In this document: one piece after another, positions 1 to 5,918 of the stretch
Position numbering within the stretch: the stretch's first letter is position 1
How the letters are laid out: the number at the start of each line of letters is the position of its first letter
Source of the DNA: Candidatus Sphingobacterium stercoripullorum
GTDB lineage: Bacteria > Bacteroidota > Bacteroidia > Sphingobacteriales > Sphingobacteriaceae
Assembly: GCA_019114715.1 (NCBI GenBank)
Contig: DXEZ01000273.1
Span: 1 to 7,062, forward strand
Direction: 5' to 3'
Length of the DNA stretch: 7,062 nucleotides
Made by a program: the position numbers and the translations under genes
Notes under the pieces: model-generated
Seen by the model: the letters and a program-made list of their open reading frames with translations, nothing else
The model's database searches: none
Told to the model about the DNA's origin: nothing

Positions 1-3000
1 CTGGTAATATTGTTCAAGAAATTATCCAGGTTAAGGGTAAAGTTGTTACAGCATCGGGTGAAGCGATTCCCAATGCGACTATTATTTATGGAGATAAGGA
101 AGCCTCAGCAAATAATCAGGGGGAATTTAATATATCGTTTCCTAGGGCAACGACAATTATTGTGTCAGCCATTGGATATGAAACCAAACAAGTTTTCATA
201 GACAGGTCCCAAGAGATTAATGTGGATTTGGATGTACAAGATGTAGATTTGGATGAGGTTGTAGTGGTGGGGTATGCTGTACAGAAAAAGTCCAATGTGT
301 CAGGATCGGTTAGCTCGGTGGATGGTTCGGTGCTTAATCAAAGGCCAGTTCCTAATGCTGCTAATTTATTGCAAGGTCGGGTAACTGGACTTCAGGTCAC
401 TCAGCCTTCTGGAGAGCCAGGGCGAGACGATCCCAATTTGTTGATTCGTGGAAGAGGAAGCTTTGGTGGTAGTACATCTCCTTTGGTTCTTATTGATGGA
501 GTTTCTGGATCTTTATCAGCTATTTCTCCTGATGATATTGAAAATGTTACTGTATTAAAGGATGCCTCTTCTGCAGCAATATATGGCGCTAGAGCTGCTA
601 ACGGAGTTATATTAGTTACTACTAAGTCGGGAAGTAAAGGCCAAACCTCTATAAACTACAGAGTGAATGTCGGAAAGCATAATCCTACTTCATTGCCTGA
701 TTTTATATCCAACTCGGCTGAGTATATGAAAATGTATAACCAAGCTGCCGAACGTTCGGGCATATCTTTTCGCTATCCTTTAGCAGACATTGAAAAGTAT
801 GAGAATTCAAATGGAGATCCACAGTATCCAAGCTTTGATAACCTTTCATACTACATCAAACCAGCAAACGTGCAGCAACACAACCTGTCGGTGAATGGAG
901 GAGGTGAAAAAAACACGTATAACATTTCCGCTGGTTATTTGAATCAAGACGGCTTGATCAAAGGATACAGCTTTAAAAGATGGAACGGATTGTTGAATTA
1001 CAAAAATGAAGTTACGGATTTTTTGACTGTTGGTACTGTAGTGAATGGAGTTTATAAGGATCGATTAGAGCCTCCATTTACGGGAGAAAATATGGCGCTT
1101 TCAATATATGCTGCAGGACCATTGTACGGTCCGTTTTTACCAGATGGTAGCGGGAGAGTAGTATCCCGAGCGTATCAAAATGAAGGAAGAAATCGTAACC
1201 CACAAGAGTATTATGCAATGGGAACCCAGCAACATAAAAACTACGATTTAAATGCGCAGATATATTTTGATGTTCAGCCGATTAAAAACTTGACGTGGAC
1301 CACAAAGTTTGCGGTGAATTATACTGATGGTTATTATAAAATGCACCAACAAGACTATGACGCATATTTACTTCAGGATAGAAATGAACAGGGCGAATAC
1401 ATAGCCTCGTCTTTTGGACCAGACATATTAGGGGTTACCGATCAATATAGCAAAACGTTTTCTCCGACTATTTACTCGGTGTTAAACTATCAGGATACTT
1501 TCAGTGATGCCCATAATTTCAGCTCTTTGTTAGGTTATGAGCAGGTATCTTATAGGATTCAGAGCCTAAGGGGGCGAAGGTCTGAGTCAGTATACCCAGC
1601 ATTGGATGAATTAACGGGGTATATGCCTACTGGTGAGACCTTGTATTTTTCACACCCGCGTTTACCTGGGGTGATACAACCTTCAGAATGGGCCCTTCAG
1701 TCTCTTTTTGCAAGGGTGAGTTATAATTACGATGAAAAGTATTTCATTGAATCAAACTTGAGGTACGATGGAACATCTAAAGTTTCTCCAGAATACCGTT
1801 GGGGCTTATTCCCGTCCTTCTCAAGTGCATGGATGGCCTCAAAAGAGGAGTTTGTCCAAAGTACATTACCTTGGTTGTCAGAGTTGAAGTTCAGAGCGTC
1901 TTACGGTATTTTAGGTAACCAAGATATTGGTACGTATTTGTACCAAAATACACTGGATATAAATAACGTTTATTACAGTTTTGACAACGAAACGCTTGAT
2001 CAAGGGGCAGTCGTAAATGTATTTAAAGATCAAAGTTTGAGATGGGAGTCAACAGGAATGCTAGATCTAGGAATTGATGTTTCTATTCAAAACGGTCTTT
2101 TGGGATTTTCCTTTGACTGGTTCAACAAAACTACTTTTGATATTTTGGCAAACCAGCCGGTACCTGCTAGTTTAGGACTAGGACAACCTACCTTAAATGA
2201 TGGTAAATTACGTAATAAAGGGTTCGAATTCGATGTTTTCCATAATAATACCTTAGGGGATTTTAGGTATAGCATAAATGCACAGATTTCTAAAGTGAGA
2301 AATGAATTGTTGCATATTAGAGTGCCTAGTTACGGTAGTAGGATACGAGAGAATGGTTCACCATACGATGCGCACTACCTTTATATATGGGATGGTATTT
2401 TCCAAGAGGAAGATATAGATAATCCAGATATTCCGTTTCATGAGTTAAATCCAAATCCGAAACCTGGTGATTTAAAGATGATGGATATTAACGGAGATGG
2501 AGTAGTAGATTCCAAAGACCGCCAAGTTGTTGCAGGAGCATATCCGAATTTTATTTACTCCTTTGGCTTAAATCTTGGATATAAGAACTTCGGTTTAAAT
2601 GCATTTTTCCAAGGTGTTCAAGGAGTAAAGAATAGAGTGGAAAGTTGGGGAGTAGATCCGTTTATGCAGGGGACACCACCAACTACAGAATGGCGCGATG
2701 CGTGGACTCCAGAGAATAGGAGCAATGCAATGCCAGCAATTTATGTGGCAGGTTATTCAGGAGTGGAAAATTATAAAGGATCTACCTATTACCTTAGAGA
2801 TGCTTCTTACTTGAGGTTGAAAAATATAGTGCTTTCATATGATTTCCCAGAGACTTGGTTGAACTCCATTCGCTTCAAAGGTGCGCAGGTTTTTGTATCT
2901 GCAGACAATTTATTTACGATTACACCGTATAAGCATGCCGATCCTGAGCGAACCTCAACATCTGGGAGATTTGCGCAATATCCACATGCTAAGGTGTTTA

Positions 3001-3026
3001 ATGTTGGCGCATCTGTTAAGTTTTAA
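1..3026 (+). CDS. SusC/RagA-family TonB-dependent outer-membrane transporter, 5' partial
   Basis: The reading frame is open from nt 3 to the TAA at 3024-3026 (1007 visible codons). The GTG at 162 lies inside a conserved domain and is not the start; the true start and signal peptide lie upstream of the window. Seen in order (residue 1 = nt 3): a carboxypeptidase-D regulatory-like domain (about 9-83); a Ton box of SusC type, DEVVVVGY, at 84-91 (nt 252-275); the plug (about 94-210), with the SusC signature PLVLIDGV at 160-167 and GARAANGVILVTTKSG at 195-210; then a large beta-barrel. A DxNxDxxxDxxD calcium-loop-like motif lies at 828-839 (nt 2484-2519). The C-terminus VGASVKF ends in Phe, as outer-membrane barrels usually do. 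By family knowledge it imports a ligand across the outer membrane using TonB energy, together with the SusD protein encoded 16 bp downstream. The Ton box continues as GYAVQKK rather than the common GYGTQKK, a minor variation. The substrate cannot be told from sequence. Confidence 0.96.
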   Translation, partial: GNIVQEIIQVKGKVVTASGEAIPNATIIYGDKEASANNQGEFNISFPRATTIIVSAIGYETKQVFIDRSQEINVDLDVQDVDLDEVVVVGYAVQKKSNVSGSVSSVDGSVLNQRPVPNAANLLQGRVTGLQVTQPSGEPGRDDPNLLIRGRGSFGGSTSPLVLIDGVSGSLSAISPDDIENVTVLKDASSAAIYGARAANGVILVTTKSGSKGQTSINYRVNVGKHNPTSLPDFISNSAEYMKMYNQAAERSGISFRYPLADIEKYENSNGDPQYPSFDNLSYYIKPANVQQHNLSVNGGGEKNTYNISAGYLNQDGLIKGYSFKRWNGLLNYKNEVTDFLTVGTVVNGVYKDRLEPPFTGENMALSIYAAGPLYGPFLPDGSGRVVSRAYQNEGRNRNPQEYYAMGTQQHKNYDLNAQIYFDVQPIKNLTWTTKFAVNYTDGYYKMHQQDYDAYLLQDRNEQGEYIASSFGPDILGVTDQYSKTFSPTIYSVLNYQDTFSDAHNFSSLLGYEQVSYRIQSLRGRRSESVYPALDELTGYMPTGETLYFSHPRLPGVIQPSEWALQSLFARVSYNYDEKYFIESNLRYDGTSKVSPEYRWGLFPSFSSAWMASKEEFVQSTLPWLSELKFRASYGILGNQDIGTYLYQNTLDINNVYYSFDNETLDQGAVVNVFKDQSLRWESTGMLDLGIDVSIQNGLLGFSFDWFNKTTFDILANQPVPASLGLGQPTLNDGKLRNKGFEFDVFHNNTLGDFRYSINAQISKVRNELLHIRVPSYGSRIRENGSPYDAHYLYIWDGIFQEEDIDNPDIPFHELNPNPKPGDLKMMDINGDGVVDSKDRQVVAGAYPNFIYSFGLNLGYKNFGLNAFFQGVQGVKNRVESWGVDPFMQGTPPTTEWRDAWTPENRSNAMPAIYVAGYSGVENYKGSTYYLRDASYLRLKNIVLSYDFPETWLNSIRFKGAQVFVSADNLFTITPYKHADPERTSTSGRFAQYPHAKVFNVGASVKF

Positions 3027-3042
3027 TAAAAAACCAGTGATT

Positions 3043-4590
3043 ATGTTTAAGAATAATATATATATAACTTTATTGACACTACTGTTTTTGACCGTTTCTT
3101 GTCAAGGATTTTTGGAAAAAAACCCACTGAATAGTGTTTCAGAAAATATATTTTGGAACGATGAAAATGATGTTGAAATTGCTGTAGCTGGAGTCTACTC
3201 TAGGCTTCAAGAAAACTTCTTGGGTTATGAAAGGGTATATTTGGATGCACTTACCGATAATGCATTTGCGGATCCCGGAAACTCAAATCAGAGCAACTTA
3301 TCTAGGATGACTATAGGCGGAATTTCTCCAGGATTAGGAGGGGTCTTGTCCAATCTTTATAGCACACCCTATAAAGTTATCTCTAGCGCTAACTTTTTTT
3401 TAGATAATGTAGATCGTGTAGAGCTGGATGAGGAAGTTTTAAATGGTTATAGAGCTGAAATTAGGTTTCTGCGTGCTTTAGCTTATTTCGATTTGGTGCA
3501 AAATTATGGAGGTGTAGTGATCTATAAAAACTTTTTTTCTAAGGTTGAAGACGCTAGAATACCAAAATCCTCCGAGCAGGAGGTTTATGACTTCATTCAC
3601 GAGGATTTAGATTTTGCCATTGATCACTTGAATAATTCACCTTATAAAGGAAAAGCAGTTAAGGCAAGTGCACAGGGGATTAAAGCTAGGGCTTATATGG
3701 TACAGGAGAAATGGGAAAGTGCTCGGCCACTTTTAGAAGAAATTATAAATAGCGGATTATTTGGTTTATCTGATAATTTTGAGCAGTTGTTTACAACTGA
3801 AGGTCAAAAGAAATCAAATGTAGCCAGAGAGATCCTATTTGCAACCCAATATTTAGCTCCAAATAATGTACATCGGTTAAAGCCAGGTGCAGGTGGCCTT
3901 GATATTGAATTGGGGTGGTTTGCCATGATGCAACCTTATGAAAATTTAGTGAGAACATTTCAAATGAATGACGGTTTAAGTGAGCAGGAGTCACCTTTAT
4001 ATGACCAAGATAAGCCGTTTGAAAACAGAGATCCTAGACTTTACTTAACGGTAAAAATGCCTGAAGAAGTTTGGGTTAACCCTCAAACTGGATACGTATG
4101 GAGTGAGTTTTATAACAGCTATACGGGCTTCCACGTCCGGAAATATGTAGACCTTTCTCGCCTTCCACTTACCTCCTCTACGGCAAGTCAAACCGATCAG
4201 AACTACATTCATCTGCGTTATGCCGATGTGCTATTAATGTATGCAGAGGTATTGAATGAAATCGGTGGACCAGTTCCTGAAGCTTATGATGCTATCAATC
4301 AAGTCAGAGCAAGGAAAGGAGTTGAGATGCCAGCTATTGATGCTTCTATAGTTTCTAGTCAAACCGAATTACGGGAAGTCATTAGAAAGGAAAGAAGAGT
4401 GGAATTAGCGCTTGAAGGAGTGAGATACCACGATCTTAAAAGATGGAAAATTGCTCATATCGTGCTACCAGAGATTAAAAATCCATCTGGGGTGCAATAT
4501 GTTTTTAAAGAGCATCATTACCGCTTGCCTTTTACCATCTCCGAATTGGAAAATAACCCTGCTTTGGAACAAAACCCAGGGTATAACTAA
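3043..4590 (+). CDS. SusD/RagB-family nutrient-binding outer-membrane lipoprotein
   Basis: A complete gene of 515 residues, the usual size for SusD proteins. The ATG at 3043 is chosen because it opens a lipoprotein signal peptide: a short positive N-terminus (MFKNN), a hydrophobic core, and TVSC with the lipidated Cys at residue 20. The frame stays open upstream to 2881, but that part overlaps susC and has no signal character. Family marks: the N-terminal pattern FLEKNPLNSVSENIFW (23-38); the helical TPR-like segment YRAEIRFLRALAYFDLVQNY (136-155); LRYADVLLMYAEVLNE (391-406); the C-terminal RKERRVELALEGVRYHDLKRW (448-468, shown here by its ends RKERR and DLKRW); and the closing LPFTISEL...QNPGY (495-514). 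By family knowledge it sits on the outer face of the outer membrane as the lid over the SusC barrel and captures the ligand. The start lies 16 bp after the susC stop with no clear Shine-Dalgarno sequence, so the two are almost surely co-transcribed. The ligand is unknown. Confidence 0.95.
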   Translation: MFKNNIYITLLTLLFLTVSCQGFLEKNPLNSVSENIFWNDENDVEIAVAGVYSRLQENFLGYERVYLDALTDNAFADPGNSNQSNLSRMTIGGISPGLGGVLSNLYSTPYKVISSANFFLDNVDRVELDEEVLNGYRAEIRFLRALAYFDLVQNYGGVVIYKNFFSKVEDARIPKSSEQEVYDFIHEDLDFAIDHLNNSPYKGKAVKASAQGIKARAYMVQEKWESARPLLEEIINSGLFGLSDNFEQLFTTEGQKKSNVAREILFATQYLAPNNVHRLKPGAGGLDIELGWFAMMQPYENLVRTFQMNDGLSEQESPLYDQDKPFENRDPRLYLTVKMPEEVWVNPQTGYVWSEFYNSYTGFHVRKYVDLSRLPLTSSTASQTDQNYIHLRYADVLLMYAEVLNEIGGPVPEAYDAINQVRARKGVEMPAIDASIVSSQTELREVIRKERRVELALEGVRYHDLKRWKIAHIVLPEIKNPSGVQYVFKEHHYRLPFTISELENNPALEQNPGYN

Positions 4591-4624
4591 AAAGTCGATT
4601 TAGCAAGTATAAGATTCCGAATTT

Positions 4625-4657
4625 ATGGTGGTTAACTTTTGTTTTCCACCATTTTTT
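4625..4657 (+). terminator. Rho-independent terminator after the susCD pair
   Basis: The arms ATGGTGG (4625-4631) and CCACCAT (4646-4652) pair perfectly over 7 bp and are followed directly by a T run (4652-4657). Inside the 14-nt loop, AAC (4634-4636) can pair with GTT (4641-4643) around TTTT, which extends the hairpin across a 2x2 internal loop. It begins 35 nt after the susD stop. It should end most susCD transcripts before the next gene. The hairpin is only moderately GC-rich, so some readthrough is possible. Confidence 0.75.
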
Positions 4658-4658
4658 A

Positions 4659-4691
4659 AATAATATTTTTTACATATGAATAATATTTTTA
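4659..4691 (+). repeat. AT-rich direct repeat, two copies at 20-bp pitch
   Basis: AATAATATTTTT occurs at 4659-4670 and again at 4679-4690. The start-to-start distance is 20 bp, close to two helical turns, and TACATATG lies between the copies. The repeat spans the region between the terminator and the -7 element of the candidate promoter for the solute-binding-like gene. It could be a tandem operator, a bent-DNA upstream element, or chance similarity in a very AT-rich block. The repeat itself is seen directly; any role is inference. Confidence 0.4.
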
Positions 4692-4697
4692 TATTTG
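4667..4697 (+). promoter_or_regulatory. Candidate Bacteroidota sigma-ABfr-type promoter for the downstream two-gene unit
   Basis: TATATTTG at 4690-4697 matches the Bacteroidota -7 consensus TAnnTTTG exactly. A weak -33 element, TTTT (consensus TTTG), lies at 4667-4670 with a 19-nt spacer, inside the known spacing range. The transcription start would fall a few bases after 4697, giving a leader of about 45 nt. Position supports it: it lies after the terminator and before the next gene. The AT-rich context makes chance matches to such short motifs possible. Confidence 0.5.
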
Positions 4698-4740
4698 AAG
4701 TAGCTTCGATTATGAACTTTACAAATGATGATAGTTAAAT

Positions 4741-4751
4741 AGGTTAATGTG
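4741..4751 (+). promoter_or_regulatory. Start region of the solute-binding-like gene: weak AGG and GTG start nested in ATGTG
   Basis: A short AGG (4741-4743) lies 5 nt before the GTG at 4749-4751, and an in-frame TAG at 4740-4742 rules out any longer N-terminus. The GTG is therefore the farthest upstream start, and it is needed to include the first predicted beta strand (residues 2-9). An ATG at 4747 overlaps it in another frame and reads only four codons, MWKR, before the TAA at 4759-4761. The two starts could compete for ribosomes and hold down expression, or the ATG may be incidental. Confidence 0.5.
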
Positions 4752-5918
4752 GAAAAGATAATATTGAAAGGAATAACTTGGGGGCATACTAGAGGACTGG
4801 TTCCTATGCAGGCAACCGCTCAACGTTTCGAAGAACTTAACCCAAGTGTAGAAATTAGATGGAAGAAAAGAACTCTTCAAGAGTTTGCGGATAAATCCAT
4901 TGACCAGTTAGCTCAAGAGTATGATCTCCTTGTGATTGACCATCCCTGGATTGGCCACGCCGCTACGAAAAATATATTTTCAGCTTTAGATGATTTACTC
5001 CCAACGGAGTTTTTAGAGGATCAGAAAAACAATTCGGTAGGACAATCTTACTTAAGTTATAACTACTTGGGCAAACAGTGGGCGCTTCCAACAGACGCAG
5101 CTACTCCAGTAGCCGCAAGTAGGAAGGATCTTTTACAGGAGAGAGGGCTGGAGGTTCCAAAAACATACGACGAATTACTTGATTTAGCTGAAAAGGGCCT
5201 TGTAGGATTTTCTTTAATTCCTATAGACGTTCTAATGACCTTTTATATGTATTGCAATACATTGGGGCAGGAGCCGTGCACTGATGAGGAAAAAGTAATT
5301 AGCGATACGGTAGGAAGCCAAGCATTGGAGTTATTTAAAGAGTTGAGCGATAGGCTAGATAAGCGATTTTATCAAAAAAATCCTTATTTGGTTTTTGAGG
5401 AAATGTCCCGTACCAATCAAATAGCGTATTGTCCTTTTGCTTATGGCTATTCGAACTATTCTAGAGTAGGTTATGGGGAATACAAGTTGGATTTCCACGA
5501 TGTAGTCACCTTCCAAGATAAAGGACCTCTTATTACGACTTTAGGGGGAGCAGGGCTTGCTATTTCATCATCCTGTAAACACCTAGATGTTGCAGCAGAA
5601 TATGCTAAGATGGTGGCCGATCCCTTGATTCAGGCGACACTCTACACCCAGAATGGTGGACAGCCAGGACACCGAGGTGCTTGGCTAAATAAAGAGTGTA
5701 ACGATTTATGTGGTGATTTTTTCAAAAATACCTTAAAGACTTTAGATAACGCTTATTTAAGACCAAGGTACTACGGGCAGCATGTTTTTCAAGACCATGC
5801 TGGAAGTATAATTTGTAATTACTTAAAAGACGGTAGTAAAGGTGATGAGCAAGATGTCATCGATGAATTGAATAGGTTGTATAAAGAGTCATTAAATTAT
5901 AAGAAAACAAATGGATAA
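4749..5918 (+). CDS. Solute-binding-protein-like protein without export signal (ABC family 1 type)
   Basis: Length is 389 residues from the GTG start. The overall pattern is that of family 1 ABC solute-binding proteins: an N-terminal beta strand and helix (ILKGITWGHTRG, 5-16, then ATAQRFEELNPSVEIRW); a YDLLVIDHP strand (58-66); WALPTDAATPVAASRKDLL (111-129); a C-terminal-lobe TTLGGAGLAIS (263-273), followed by a helix with AAEYAKMV (282-289); and GGQPGHRGAW (303-312). Unusually, there is no hydrophobic signal peptide and no N-terminal lipobox (the first Cys is residue 169), and seven cysteines are scattered through the chain. This points to a cytosolic protein. No ABC permease or ATPase gene is adjacent. 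It overlaps the CoA-transferase gene by 8 bp, so translational coupling and a shared task are likely. From memory, unchecked, signal-less relatives with a WxHxRG start and a VIDHP motif occur beside CoA-transferases in other phyla. Its function is not established: it could be a cytosolic ligand sensor, a partner subunit, or an enzyme built on the binding-protein fold. The fold call is confident, the role is not. Confidence 0.85.
   Translation: MEKIILKGITWGHTRGLVPMQATAQRFEELNPSVEIRWKKRTLQEFADKSIDQLAQEYDLLVIDHPWIGHAATKNIFSALDDLLPTEFLEDQKNNSVGQSYLSYNYLGKQWALPTDAATPVAASRKDLLQERGLEVPKTYDELLDLAEKGLVGFSLIPIDVLMTFYMYCNTLGQEPCTDEEKVISDTVGSQALELFKELSDRLDKRFYQKNPYLVFEEMSRTNQIAYCPFAYGYSNYSRVGYGEYKLDFHDVVTFQDKGPLITTLGGAGLAISSSCKHLDVAAEYAKMVADPLIQATLYTQNGGQPGHRGAWLNKECNDLCGDFFKNTLKTLDNAYLRPRYYGQHVFQDHAGSIICNYLKDGSKGDEQDVIDELNRLYKESLNYKKTNG

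Noticed and set aside
10..201. A 63-codon + strand open frame at the left edge.
   Set aside because: It overlaps the carboxypeptidase-regulatory-like domain of the susC gene in another frame; its translation is basic and unlike any family, so it is a shadow.
2087..2275. Minus-strand 62-codon frame inside susC (and a similar one at 3791-3994 inside susD).
   Set aside because: Both are antisense shadows of strongly conserved genes with no sign of coding.
2484..2519. DxNxDxxxDxxD motif in the SusC barrel, considered as a dockerin or EF-hand domain.
   Set aside because: A single calcium-loop-like motif at this place is common in SusC proteins and does not make a separate domain.
2881..3042. N-terminal extension of the susD frame into the susC 3' end.
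   Set aside because: The extension lacks signal-peptide character, while ATG 3043 starts a proper lipoprotein signal with Cys20.
3394..3401. Run of eight T in susD, with another of seven T at 3532-3538, considered as phase-variation tracts.
   Set aside because: The frame is intact across both, the runs encode ordinary Phe/Leu residues, and such runs are expected in AT-rich genes.
4695..4709. Small inverted repeat GAAG-TAG-CTTC just after the candidate -7 element.
   Set aside because: Only four perfect pairs (six with a wobble), and it overlaps the promoter so it would not be fully transcribed; chance is the simpler explanation.
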